Source: Hyphomonadaceae bacterium (GTDB lineage Bacteria > Pseudomonadota > Alphaproteobacteria > Caulobacterales > Aquidulcibacteraceae). Taken from it: a DNA stretch of 64,000 bases. The position numbers and the translations under genes were made by a program. The notes under the pieces were generated by a model that saw only the letters and a list, made by a program, of their open reading frames with translations, was not told the origin of the DNA and searched no databases. The stretch is taken from contig JAIELJ010000006.1 in NCBI GenBank assembly GCA_019753105.1, positions 62,001 to 126,000 on the forward strand, written 5' to 3'. Every line of letters starts with the position of its first letter. The stretch's first letter is position 1. This document shows, in pieces, positions 51,145 to 60,341 of this stretch.

Positions 51145-54100
51145 ACTCGGCCGAGATCAGCATCAGCTTCGCGAAGGTCCACGCGCCTTGGCTGTTCAGA
51201 TCCGTGAAGGCGGATCTAGCGCGGCTCGCCGGTTTGCCGAGCGACGTGAGCCAGCTTTGCACGGCTTCGTTGGCCCAGCCATAATCGGCATTCTTCGGCG
51301 GCGTGCCGATGGCGCGCGCGGCGGCTTCAGCGAGACGTAGCTGAATGTCGCCGAAATCTTGCGCTGCCCGGCGCACGACAAGGCGATCCCAGTGCTGTTC
51401 GAGCTTCATGTTCGTTGCGGCATCGCGCAACGCATCGAGGCCGAGCTCAGCGCCAAGCACACAATGGAGCATCGAAGCTTCGTTGATCGGCCACTTCGTG
51501 TCGATTGCCATGTCTGCGACGTCGAGCGAAAGCGTCAGCGGCGAGAGCAAGGCGGTTTCGCGGGCGATATCCTCCGGCGCGCCGAGATCGACGAGCGACT
51601 GAAGACGCGCGGTGACGCGTTCGCGCTCGATGGCGCTGAGATCGTCTTCGATGTTGGCGCGTTGCGCATCGACCAGGGCTTTGTAACGGTTGACCACATC
51701 AAGAATGGTTGGCGGCTTCTCGCTCTCGAATCCGGCGTGGCGCGCGAGATATGTCGTTGAACGGCGCAGCGCCCCGCCGACTCTCTGGTGCAACGCGGTT
51801 TGAGCCGCCGCCGGGGCTTTATTGTCGAGCGCGTTGATGCGATCGACCATGGCTTCGAGATCGAAGATGCGGCGCGCCGCTTCGAAGGCACACGCAACGG
51901 TGACGGTGCGAGCGCGTGAGATGTCCTTGATGCGGTCGACAAAGGACGGGCCGCAGCGATTGACGAGATCGTCGGCCAGTTGCGTGGCGATGATTTCGCG
52001 ACGCAGACGGTGTGTCTTCATCTGGGCGTCGAACTTGTGCAGCTCGCGCGGGAAGTAGTCACGCAGCGGCCCTTCGAAGGCCGGATCGTCCGGCGTTGTG
52101 GAGTCCACCAGCGCATCGAAGAGATTGATCTTGGAGTAGGCTACGAGCTTTGCAAGTTCCGGCCGCGTGAGCCCCTGCTTAGCGCTGCGCAACGCTGCGA
52201 TCTCGGCCGTCCCCGGCAGACCTTCCACTTTGCGGCTGAGTTTGCCTTCGGATTCCAAGCGCTGCATGAAGCGCTCGTGGCTATCGAGATCGTTGCCGGC
52301 GTTGGCTTCCGCGATCGAGATAGCGTTGGTCTGGTCGTAATTATCCCATAGGACGAGCTGACCAACCTCATCAGTCATCGACTCAAGCAGCGCATCGCGC
52401 TTGTCGGCTTTCAACGCGCCGGCCCGAATGACATCGCCCAAGAGGATCTTGATATTGACCTCGTGGTCCGACGTGTCGACGCCGGCGGAATTATCGATCG
52501 CATCGGTGTTGATGCGCCCACCGTGGCGCGCAAACGCGATGCGGCCGGCTTGCGTGACGCCGAGATTGGCGCCCTCGCCCACCACTTGCGCGCGGACTTC
52601 TTCGCCGTTGACGCGGATCGCGTCATTGGCCTTGTCGCCAACATCGGTCTGCGATTCAGACGCGGCCTTAATGTAATTGCCGATGCCGCCGAACCACAGC
52701 AGCTCGCACGGGCTCTTCAACAGAGCCGACATGAGCTCGACCGGCGTCACCGAATCTTTCTCAAGCCCCGTCAGCGCCTTGATCTCCGGGGTCACATCGA
52801 TCGACTTGGCGCTGCGCGAGAAGACGCCGCCGCCCTTGGAGATCAGCTTCTTATCGTAGTCTTGCCAGGAGGTGCGCGGCGTATCGAACATACGCTTGCG
52901 CTCGATCCAATTCTTCTCGCAATCGCCGGGGTTCGGATCGATGAAGATGTCGCGGTGATCGAACGCCGCTTGCAGGCGGATTTTGCGCGAGAGCAGCATG
53001 CCGTTGCCGAACACGTCGCCCGACATGTCACCGACGCCGATGACGGTGAATTCTTGCGTTTGAATGTCCTTGCCGATTTCGCGGAAGTGACGCTTCACCG
53101 CTTCCCACGCGCCCTTGGCGGTGATGCCCATGGCTTTGTGGTCGTAGCCGACTGAGCCACCGGAGGCGAACGCATCGCCCAGCCAGTGATCGTATTCGGC
53201 GCTGATGCCATTGGCGATATCGGAGAAAGTCGCCGTGCCTTTATCGGCGGCGACGACGAGATAGGCATCGTCCTCATCCCAGCGCACGACATTCTTCGGC
53301 GCGATGATATCAGCGCCTTTGATGTTGTCGGTGATGTCGAGCAGACCTCGCAGGAAGGTCTTGTAGGCTTCGACGCCAGCTTCCTGGAAACCAGGCGCGC
53401 CGCGCGCGGGCAGACGCTTCGGGAAGAAGCCGCCCTTTGCGCCAACGGGCACGATGATGGCGTTCTTCACTTGTTGTGCTTTGACGAGGTCGAGCACTTC
53501 GGTACGGAAATCGTCTCGGCGATCTGACCAGCGCAGACCACCGCGCGCGACCGGACCAAAGCGTAAGTGCACGCCTTCAACTTGCGGCGAAGCCACCCAG
53601 ATTTCGCGATACGGCTTCGGCAGCGGCAGATCAGCGACGGCGTGGCTGTCGATCTTGAACGACATGTACGCCTTCGGCTCGCCATCGGCGCCGGGCTGAT
53701 AATAGTTCGTGCGGCGGATGGCTTTGATCAGGCGCGCGATGCGGCGGAGCGCCCGGTCTTCATCGAGACTGACGACCTCGTTCAGCTTCGCTTCGATCAT
53801 GAATTCGAGTTTGGTGGAGCGGATCTCGCGCGTCCCCATTGTCTCAGGCAAGTTCGGATCAAAGCGTGCTTTGAAGAATGCCAGGATGAGTGCCGCGATC
53901 TTCGAATTGTTCGCCAGCGCCTGCTCTTGCACAGCTTGGCTCGGATCGAGGCCGGTTTGCTGGCGATAACGGGCGAGCGCGCGCACGAGCGCTGCTTCGC
54001 GCCATGAGCATGGCAGCGCCAAGATCAAGCGGTTGAAACCATCGCTCTCCGCTTTGCCGGTCCACACCGCCGCGAACGCATCTTCGAATTGTTGGCCGGC

Positions 54101-55990
54101 GCGTTCCAGATCGATCGGTTTGCCGTCCGCGGAGCGGCATTCGATGTCGTGAATGTAAATGCGCTCGGCCGGATGCAGACGGCCAGCCTTGAGCTGCAAT
54201 TCATAATTCACTTCGGAATCGACGAAGAGGCCCATGTTCTCAAGGATCGGCACCGTGGCCGAAAGTGCGAGCACATCGCCCCGCGCGTAGAACTTCACGC
54301 GCATGATATTGTCGGCGTCTTTGGCCAAGCGATAGGCGCGGGCGCGGATGACGTCGTTCGCCGAGCTTGAGAGAATTTCGTTGGTGTCGGTCAGCGCTTC
54401 GGAGACCGGAAAGCGCTCGCGATAGGCGGCGGTGAAGACGTTGCGGAAACGGTTAGCCGCCTCTTCGCGCGCTTCGCCCTCGAACAGCGGAGAGCGCATC
54501 AGCTCTTGGCCGAAGCTATCTTCCCACGTGTGCGCGATTGCGGCCACCGCAGCGTCGAGTCCACGCGGATCGGGATCGGGACGCGATTTATCGATGTCGC
54601 CGATGACGAAGAGCACGCGCGCGAGCTGGCCTTCGCCCAGTTGCGGCTGGAAGCTTTCGACGTGGCCGCCATAGGCGGTCGCGATGGCTTGGCCGACTTG
54701 TTCGCGGATGCGCGTGTCGTAGCGATCCTTCGGAATATAGGCGAGCGCGGTGACGAAGCGGTTGAAGCGATCGCGGCGGATGAAAACGCGCGCCCGCGGG
54801 CGATCGAGCAAATGCAGAATGCCGCGCGAAATGTTGAGCAGCTCATCGCGCGACATCTGCCAGAGTTCTTCGCGCGGATAGTATTCGATGATCTTGCGCA
54901 GCGTCTTGGCGTTGTGACCACCGGGCGCGAAACCGGTTTGGTGCAACACCCATTCTGCCTTGCGGCGGAGCATCGGAATGTTGCGCGTCGCTTCCGTGAA
55001 CGACTCGCTGGTGAACAGACCAACGAAGCGGATTTCGCCGATCGCTTCGCCTTGGTCGTTATAGCGCTTCACGCTGATATAATCGGCGGCGGCGCGGCGG
55101 TGCACGCGCGCGCGCAGCGTCGACTTGGCGACAATGAGCGGCGTCGGCTCGGAAACCAGGCGCTTCAATTCCGGCGTCAGTGTCATCGGCTCGGCCGACG
55201 TGCGCAGAACGTAGCAGTTCAGATCGCGCAGAATGCCGAGGCAGCTTTCGCCGATAATGTCCGGCTCGTGCGGCGTGATCGCGCCCTTCTCATCGCGGAG
55301 ATAGACGTAGTCGCGCGAGCCGATGAATGTGAACTTCTCGGCCGCCAGCCAGCGCAGCAGCGCTACAGCTTCGGCCACATCGCTGGGTGCTGCGTTCGAC
55401 TTGGCGTTTTCGAGTTCGTCCGCCGCATCAAGCATGTGCTGGCGCATGCCGGTGTAGTCGGCGACGGCGGCGCGCACGTCCGCCAGCGTTTCGCGCACGC
55501 CATCGTGCAGCGCCTTGGCGCGCTGAACGGAAAGACGTGGCAGGTGAACTTGAATGAGCGAGTCCCTGCCCTTGCCGTTCGAGGCTGGCGCGAGCGGGTG
55601 AAACATGGCGAGCGGCGAGATGCCTTGATCGGCGATTTCGCCCATGATCGAGTCGACCAGGAACGGCATGTCCGGACCGGCGACTTCGAGGATGTCACGA
55701 TCGAGTTCGCGCCCGCCGGCGCCGACGCCGCGGCGGATGCGCGAGCATTGCTGCTCACATTCACGCTCACCGCGCCAGATCCAGAAATCGTGCGAGAGGG
55801 CCGCCAGATCGGCGGCCGATAAATCGGCCATCTCGTCGGGCGACGCGTCGTCGTACATCCCACGCAGGAATGCCTCGGCGGCGTTGTCGATGGCGCCATT
55901 GGCGCGGAAGGCCGGCCACGGCCCTTTGAGCACGTTGCCAATAAATTGTTCAGCGGTGTCAGGGAGTTCCTGGCGCGCAGCGGCGTCCAT
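51116..55990 (-). CDS. gdh: NAD-specific glutamate dehydrogenase, 180-kDa class
   Basis: A 1624-residue GDH-180 type enzyme that deaminates glutamate to 2-oxoglutarate with NAD, a marker of many proteobacteria and actinobacteria. A long N-terminal regulatory region with ACT-like parts precedes the catalytic core: EGVHLRFGPVARGGLRWSDRRDDFRTEV and LVKAQQVKNAIIVPVGAKGGFFPK carry the catalytic Lys; FTVIGVGDMSGDVFGNGMLLS is the NAD-binding turn; ANLGVTQAGRIAFARHGGRINTDAIDNSAGVDTSDHEVNIKIL follows. The ATG at 55990 has AAGGA upstream. It could use the glutamate made by the hut pathway. Convergent overlap of 29 bases with the upstream hydrolase. Confidence 0.96.
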   Translation of the reverse strand: MDAAARQELPDTAEQFIGNVLKGPWPAFRANGAIDNAAEAFLRGMYDDASPDEMADLSAADLAALSHDFWIWRGERECEQQCSRIRRGVGAGGRELDRDILEVAGPDMPFLVDSIMGEIADQGISPLAMFHPLAPASNGKGRDSLIQVHLPRLSVQRAKALHDGVRETLADVRAAVADYTGMRQHMLDAADELENAKSNAAPSDVAEAVALLRWLAAEKFTFIGSRDYVYLRDEKGAITPHEPDIIGESCLGILRDLNCYVLRTSAEPMTLTPELKRLVSEPTPLIVAKSTLRARVHRRAAADYISVKRYNDQGEAIGEIRFVGLFTSESFTEATRNIPMLRRKAEWVLHQTGFAPGGHNAKTLRKIIEYYPREELWQMSRDELLNISRGILHLLDRPRARVFIRRDRFNRFVTALAYIPKDRYDTRIREQVGQAIATAYGGHVESFQPQLGEGQLARVLFVIGDIDKSRPDPDPRGLDAAVAAIAHTWEDSFGQELMRSPLFEGEAREEAANRFRNVFTAAYRERFPVSEALTDTNEILSSSANDVIRARAYRLAKDADNIMRVKFYARGDVLALSATVPILENMGLFVDSEVNYELQLKAGRLHPAERIYIHDIECRSADGKPIDLERAGQQFEDAFAAVWTGKAESDGFNRLILALPCSWREAALVRALARYRQQTGLDPSQAVQEQALANNSKIAALILAFFKARFDPNLPETMGTREIRSTKLEFMIEAKLNEVVSLDEDRALRRIARLIKAIRRTNYYQPGADGEPKAYMSFKIDSHAVADLPLPKPYREIWVASPQVEGVHLRFGPVARGGLRWSDRRDDFRTEVLDLVKAQQVKNAIIVPVGAKGGFFPKRLPARGAPGFQEAGVEAYKTFLRGLLDITDNIKGADIIAPKNVVRWDEDDAYLVVAADKGTATFSDIANGISAEYDHWLGDAFASGGSVGYDHKAMGITAKGAWEAVKRHFREIGKDIQTQEFTVIGVGDMSGDVFGNGMLLSRKIRLQAAFDHRDIFIDPNPGDCEKNWIERKRMFDTPRTSWQDYDKKLISKGGGVFSRSAKSIDVTPEIKALTGLEKDSVTPVELMSALLKSPCELLWFGGIGNYIKAASESQTDVGDKANDAIRVNGEEVRAQVVGEGANLGVTQAGRIAFARHGGRINTDAIDNSAGVDTSDHEVNIKILLGDVIRAGALKADKRDALLESMTDEVGQLVLWDNYDQTNAISIAEANAGNDLDSHERFMQRLESEGKLSRKVEGLPGTAEIAALRSAKQGLTRPELAKLVAYSKINLFDALVDSTTPDDPAFEGPLRDYFPRELHKFDAQMKTHRLRREIIATQLADDLVNRCGPSFVDRIKDISRARTVTVACAFEAARRIFDLEAMVDRINALDNKAPAAAQTALHQRVGGALRRSTTYLARHAGFESEKPPTILDVVNRYKALVDAQRANIEDDLSAIERERVTARLQSLVDLGAPEDIARETALLSPLTLSLDVADMAIDTKWPINEASMLHCVLGAELGLDALRDAATNMKLEQHWDRLVVRRAAQDFGDIQLRLAEAAARAIGTPPKNADYGWANEAVQSWLTSLGKPASRARSAFTDLNSQGAWTFAKLMLISAEFNGLASSVR

Positions 55991-56496
55991 GAGGCGTTTC
56001 CTTATTTTGCGCGGAACCTACTCGCCCCAGCGGAAGGTGCAACCAAAACGGCTGGCTCCGCGGCAACCGTCGTCGCAGAGCTGGGCTGTTGTCTGGCATG
56101 AGCGAGGCGACGAAGCCGGACGCCAACGCTTCGCTCATCAACAACCCGCCGGGCGCGTTAGCGAGCTGGCGTGACCGCTGTTTCACACCGCGTAGGTTTG
56201 GCGAAAGCGTTTCTGAAATTGGCGGCGCCGCCGAACGGGGACAAGCTGTCCGGCGGCGCCTGCAGGCCTCGCAGCAGGCTGGGTGGGGGACGCACGCGGA
56301 GGCCTGGTCCTGTGGACGTTCGCGCCGCGCGAATGAAGCCCCCCATTGAGCCCACGAGTGCGGTACGAAACATCAAACCGATGTTTCGAGCGTGCCGAGA
56401 TTGGGGTACGAAAGTGCGGTGGCGTTTTGCCAAACGCCCCAAGCCCCGGCGACGTTCTTCATCTTAGCGATACATGTTCGTCGTCGATTCGCAACA
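55991..56496 (-). other. Structured 506-base intergenic region upstream of NAD-GDH
   Basis: Bases between the gdh start and the end of the AI-2E permease. No convincing gene was seen. Four strong hairpins: GGCGCCGCCG/CGGCGGCGCC (56224-56233 with 56251-56260), CAGGCCT/AGGCCTG (56263-56269 with 56300-56306), CGAAACATC/GATGTTTCG (56366-56374 with 56380-56388) and GGCGTTT-TGCC-AAACGCC (56421-56438). GGTACGAAA occurs twice (56362 and 56405). A small open frame at 56098 (MSEATKPDANASL...) overlaps part of this and is unconvincing. It could be a small RNA gene, a gdh leader or the terminator region of the permease. Confidence 0.5.
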
Positions 56497-57579
56497 TCAT
56501 TTTGATCCGGAATCGGACTTACTCACGCGCTCGGCGTCGGGCGTTGGCTTGCCATCTTCAGAGAGCAGAATTGCGATCCATCGCGTCGTTGGAAATTGCG
56601 CCAATACAATCATCAACATCACTGTCATCGGCGCGGCGAGAAATGCGCCGGCGATGCCCCAGATCGATCCCCAGATCGCCAAAGCGAGCAGCACAACGAC
56701 TGCCGAAAGATTCAATGAATCTCCTGTCATGCGCGGCTGAATGAAATTGCCGATGACAAATTGCCAAACGCCAACACCGGCGAAGACCGCAACGACCGGC
56801 CCGAGTGTTGGAAACTGCACCAACGCTACAGCCGTGGTGAGCACGACAGCCGCGAGCGAGCCGATGGTCGGGATGTAGTTGAGAAAGAAAATCAGGAACG
56901 ACCAGAACAGCGCGTTCTCAAGCCCGATGACGACGAGCGTGATGTAGGTCAGCCCCGTGATGATGAGGCTCATCACCGTCTGCACCCAAAGATACCGCTC
57001 CATCGAAACGCGAATACGCGCCATGACTTCCCGTGCGGTTTCGCGCTGGCTCTTGCCGCGAAAAATGTAATCGAGCTTTTTCGACATCACGGCAGCGGCC
57101 GGGAAGATAAAGCCGAGATAGATCAAGGTGAAGATCGCCGCCGACGCAGCGTTCTGCAGCCCCTCCCCGATTTCGCCGGTCAATCGACCGGGATCGAACT
57201 GAGCAATCAAGTCACGCACAGTCGGCGAACGGCCAGGACTGCCGATGAGTTGGTGAACCTGGCTCAAGACCTGGTTCAAACGGAACTCGTAACGCGTCAC
57301 GTCTCCGATAATGCCGGCGATGTTGTCGATGACGACGAACCCGATAAGCGCCACAATCGAGAGCACGACGATCAGCGCCAGAGGCAGCGCCAGCCAGCGC
57401 GGCATGAACGGGATGCGCCTGCCCAGGGTGTCGGTCAGGCCGTCGATCGCAAGCCAGAGGATCAGCGCCATCGCGAACTGGGTCAGCGGCTCGCGGAGGA
57501 AGAAGAGCCCAGCCGCGATCACGCCCGCGGCGACAATCCACAGCGCGCCGCGCATCGACATTTCGTTGCTATTCGACAT
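56497..57579 (-). CDS. AI-2E family transporter (permease)
   Basis: A 360-residue inner-membrane permease of the PerM/TqsA (AI-2E exporter superfamily) type. About seven membrane helices are seen, including ALWIVAAGVIAAGLFFL, MALILWLAIDGL, PLALIVVLSIVALIGFVVI, and the family signature FLNYIPTIGSLAAVVLTTAVALVQF, plus VIGNFIQPRMTGDSLNLSAVVVLLALAIWGSIWGIAGAFLAAPMTV. Transported substrate is unknown; in some members it is AI-2 or Na+/H+. Start at 57579. Divergent from the HerA-like gene. Confidence 0.93.
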   Translation of the reverse strand: MSNSNEMSMRGALWIVAAGVIAAGLFFLREPLTQFAMALILWLAIDGLTDTLGRRIPFMPRWLALPLALIVVLSIVALIGFVVIDNIAGIIGDVTRYEFRLNQVLSQVHQLIGSPGRSPTVRDLIAQFDPGRLTGEIGEGLQNAASAAIFTLIYLGFIFPAAAVMSKKLDYIFRGKSQRETAREVMARIRVSMERYLWVQTVMSLIITGLTYITLVVIGLENALFWSFLIFFLNYIPTIGSLAAVVLTTAVALVQFPTLGPVVAVFAGVGVWQFVIGNFIQPRMTGDSLNLSAVVVLLALAIWGSIWGIAGAFLAAPMTVMLMIVLAQFPTTRWIAILLSEDGKPTPDAERVSKSDSGSK

Positions 57580-57666
57580 CGGAGTGCTTTGCGGCGCGCC
57601 GTGCTGCGGCGCAAGGGCCGGGCCGGCTAGACTTGACCACCCCAACACCTTGGCCCGGGGGGTGCG

Positions 57667-59256
57667 ATGGGCCAAGTTGCGGCCAACATGAAGGAGTCGC
57701 CCAAGAACATGGCCACCAGCATCGATATCGGGGCAAGCCCAGAAGGGGTCCAATCGCTGGCGCTGAAGCGCGCCAACCGCCACGGCCTGATCGCCGGCGC
57801 CACCGGAACCGGAAAGACCGTCACGCTCCAGGTCCTGGCCGAGCAATTCGCGGCCGCGGGCGTCAACGTCTTCGCCGCCGACATCAAGGGCGACTTCTCG
57901 GGCTGCGCCAGCACTGACACCGAACCGCCAGGCTGGGCTGCAGCGCGCGCTGCCGAAATCAACATGCCGATCACGCCGACTGCGGCGCCGGTGACGTTCT
58001 GGGACGTCTATGGCGAACTCGGCCACCCGGTGCGGACAACCGTCACCGAAATGGGGCCCGTGCTGATGGGCCGTGTGCTCGAGGCGACTGATGCGCAAGA
58101 AGGCGCGCTGACGATTGCGTTCCGCCTGGCCGACGATTGGATCAAGGCGGGCAAGAACGAAGGACTGCTGCTCGATCTCAACGATCTGCGCGCGTTGCTC
58201 ACCTACTTGTCGGAAAATGCCGAGGACATTGGCAAGAAATACGGCCTCGTTACGCCGCAATCGATCTCAGCATTGCAGCGCAAAGTGCTGCAGCTCGAAA
58301 TGGACGGCGCCGACCGTTTCTTCGGCGAACCCGCGTTCAAGCTCGAAGAATTGCTGAAGCCGCGCGAGGACGGCAAAGGCACGATCCACGTGCTCGCCTC
58401 CGAGCGTCTGGTGCAAAGCCCGCGGCTCTATTCGGCGTTCCTGCTCTGGCTGATGAGCGAGCTTTGGGAAGAACTGCCGGAAGTCGGCGACGCCGATAAG
58501 CCGAAGCTCGTCTTCTTCTTCGATGAAGCCCACCTCCTCTTCCGCGACGCGCCGAAGGAGTTGGTGAACAAGGTCGAGCAAGTGGTTCGGTTGATCCGGT
58601 CCAAGGGCGTTGGCATCTATTTCGTGACGCAATCGCCGACCGACATTCCGGAACTGATCCTTTCCCAGCTCGGCAACCGCTTCCAGCATGCGCTCCGGGC
58701 ATATACACCGACGGATCAAAAAGCCGTCCGCGCCGCCGCGCAATCGTTCCGCGCCAACGAGAACGTGGATGTCGCCAAGGAAATTCAGGAACTGGGCGTC
58801 GGCGAGGCCCTCGTCTCGACGCTCGATGAGAAAGGCGCGCCAACGCCTGTCGCGCGCACAAAGATCCGGCCGCCGAACAGCCATGTCGGCCCAATCCTGC
58901 TTGCTGAACGTCAAACGATGATGCGCGCCAACACCGCGGGCCGCGTCTATGAGAAAGCTGTCGACCGCGAGAGCGCACACGAAATACTGAGCCGCCGCGC
59001 CGAACAGCTCGCGCGTGAAGAAGCAAAAGAAGAAGAACGCGAAGCGCGCGAGAAAGAAGCCAACAAAAGCGCGCGTTCGCGCTCAACGGATTCGCGCTCG
59101 AGTGGCGGCACGACGCGCAGCCGCTCAAGCGGCGGTTCGCGTACGTCGCCGGTGGAGCGCCAGACCGGTCGCGTTGCATCGGGCATGATGAACACGCTGG
59201 TGCGCGAGATCATGCGAGGCATCCTCGGCACGCCGACGCGCCGCCGGCGGCGATGA
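57667..59256 (+). CDS. HerA-like ATPase, DUF853 (YjgR type)
   Basis: A 529-residue cytoplasmic AAA/FtsK-HerA type ATPase. Walker A is HGLIAGATGTGKTVTL (44-51), Walker B LVFFFDEAHLLF (about 280), sensor-like VYFVTQSPTDIP and an arginine-rich end (GTPTRRRRR). HerA proteins pump DNA in repair or restriction complexes with NurA; DUF853 members are solitary and not well characterised. Residues ~455-520 are a charged Glu/Arg coiled tail followed by a Ser/Arg linker. ATG at 57667 or 57709 may be the start. Its stop overlaps the next gene (ATGA). Confidence 0.92.
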   Translation: MGQVAANMKESPKNMATSIDIGASPEGVQSLALKRANRHGLIAGATGTGKTVTLQVLAEQFAAAGVNVFAADIKGDFSGCASTDTEPPGWAAARAAEINMPITPTAAPVTFWDVYGELGHPVRTTVTEMGPVLMGRVLEATDAQEGALTIAFRLADDWIKAGKNEGLLLDLNDLRALLTYLSENAEDIGKKYGLVTPQSISALQRKVLQLEMDGADRFFGEPAFKLEELLKPREDGKGTIHVLASERLVQSPRLYSAFLLWLMSELWEELPEVGDADKPKLVFFFDEAHLLFRDAPKELVNKVEQVVRLIRSKGVGIYFVTQSPTDIPELILSQLGNRFQHALRAYTPTDQKAVRAAAQSFRANENVDVAKEIQELGVGEALVSTLDEKGAPTPVARTKIRPPNSHVGPILLAERQTMMRANTAGRVYEKAVDRESAHEILSRRAEQLAREEAKEEEREAREKEANKSARSRSTDSRSSGGTTRSRSSGGSRTSPVERQTGRVASGMMNTLVREIMRGILGTPTRRRRR

Positions 59257-59833
59257 GCAAGGACGATCTGCCGACACTGCCGTTCAAATCGGTAGACGCT
59301 TGGGAAAAGTGGCTCGCCAAACACCTGCTGATTCCAAAGGCCTTTGGGTGAAGTTCGCCAAGAGCGGCAACGAAACGCCGTGCGTGGGCAAGAAGAACGC
59401 AATCGAAAGTGCGCTTTGCTACGGCTGGATCGATGGGCAACTCGGCAGCCTCGATGACGATTGGTTCTTGACCCGCTTCACGCCGCGCAAGCCGCGCAGC
59501 AAATGGTCGGAGATCAATCGCAAAGCGGCGCTGCGCCTGATCAAAGAAGGCCGCATGAAGCCGCAAGGCTTGGCCGAGGTCGAACGGGCAAAGAAAGATG
59601 GCCGCTGGGACGCCGCCTACGCGCCCGCGAGCACGATTGAAGTACCGCCCGACCTCGCGAAAGCGCTGAGAGCCAATCCAAAAGCCGCGGCGTTCTTCAA
59701 GACGCTCGACTCCACCAATCGCTACGCCGTGCTCTATCGCATCCACGATGCAAAGAAGCCGGAGACGCGCGCGGCGCGGATTGAGAAGTTCGTCGCCATG
59801 CTCGCGCGTGGCGAAAAGATTCACGAGAAGTGA
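59253..59833 (+). pseudogene. YdeI/OmpD-associated family gene with a single-base frameshift
   Basis: The gene starts at ATG 59253 (overlapping the upstream stop), reading MSKDDLPTLPFKSVDAWEKWLAKH, the usual YdeI-family N-terminus. After CAC at 59322-59324 the frame runs to a nearby TGA, while the correct continuation (ADSKGLWVKFAKSG...CYGWIDGQLGSLDDDWFLTRFTPRKPRSKWSEIN) is in the -1 frame from 59327. Two bases stand where a codon should be, so one base is missing. Family members are small proteins linked to bacteriocin or stress resistance. If the base is truly absent the gene is broken, although a TTG at 59300 could start the second part. Confidence 0.88.
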
Positions 59834-59854
59834 CCTGTGCCCGCCGTCACAGCG

Positions 59855-59906
59855 GCGGTTCCGCGTTAAGCCTATTTCTCTGAAACCGATCACGCGGTTC
59901 CGCGTT
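59855..59906 (+). repeat. Paired 13-bp direct repeat
   Basis: GCGGTTCCGCGTT occurs at 59855-59867 and 59894-59906, 39 bases apart (about four helical turns), each internally near-palindromic (GCGG...CCGC). It lies in the promoter region of the gene at 59927. Confidence 0.6.
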
Positions 59907-59926
59907 TCGACAGGGAGATGAGGATC

Positions 59927-60340
59927 ATGATGCGTACTGCACTTTTCGCCTGTGCGGCGTTGGCCGCAGCTGCCGCGCCCGCTTTCGCCCAACAAGCGCC
60001 TGCGCGCTGCGCGGAAACGTCGTTCCGCGTGTATTTCTCCCAAGACTCGGCTTCGCTGGATGCGGAGACGCGTCAAATTCTCGATATCGCCTCACGCAAC
60101 ATGGAAGGCTGCGACTATAGCGAGATCCGCGTAGCGCTGGACGCTTCCGATCGTTTGTCGATGCAGCGCGGGCGCGCCATCGCCGCAGCGCTTGACGAAC
60201 AATCGTTCGATGCGACGCACTTCACGCCCCGCCCGATGACGCAACCCGCGTCGTTCGGTCCGGACTATGCGGAAGTGACGCTGTCGCCGACGCCATCGCA
60301 GCCGCAAGAGCTGCGCGACGACGCGGATACGGGCGTCTAG
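59927..60340 (+). CDS. Secreted OmpA-like small protein
   Basis: A 137-residue periplasmic protein with signal peptide MMRTALFACAALAAAAAPAFAQ. The mature part FRVYFSQDSASLDAETRQILDIASRNMEGCDYSEIRVALDASDRLSMQRGRAIAAAL resembles the start of an OmpA-C (peptidoglycan-binding) domain: the phenylalanine-x-Asp/Ser...L-x-x-x-A pattern and the Arg run, but it is short and may lack the full binding pocket. Two Cys could form a disulfide. Start codon could be any of 59918, 59927 or 59930. One base separates it from the convergent zapE. Confidence 0.7.
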   Translation: MMRTALFACAALAAAAAPAFAQQAPARCAETSFRVYFSQDSASLDAETRQILDIASRNMEGCDYSEIRVALDASDRLSMQRGRAIAAALDEQSFDATHFTPRPMTQPASFGPDYAEVTLSPTPSQPQELRDDADTGV

Positions 60341-60341
60341 C

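Noticed and set aside
54506-55822. A 438-codon open frame inside NAD-GDH on the other strand
   Set aside because: Antisense shadow of a confidently identified gene; composition is typical of complement translation and no motif is seen.
56089-56442. Short frames on both strands of the gdh upstream region
   Set aside because: No ribosome site with a convincing product; the DNA is dominated by inverted repeats, which create chance open frames.
57579-58260. N-terminal extension of the AI-2E permease frame
   Set aside because: It overlaps the HerA-like gene on the opposite strand, is not membrane-like, and the internal ATG at 57579 gives the normal family start.
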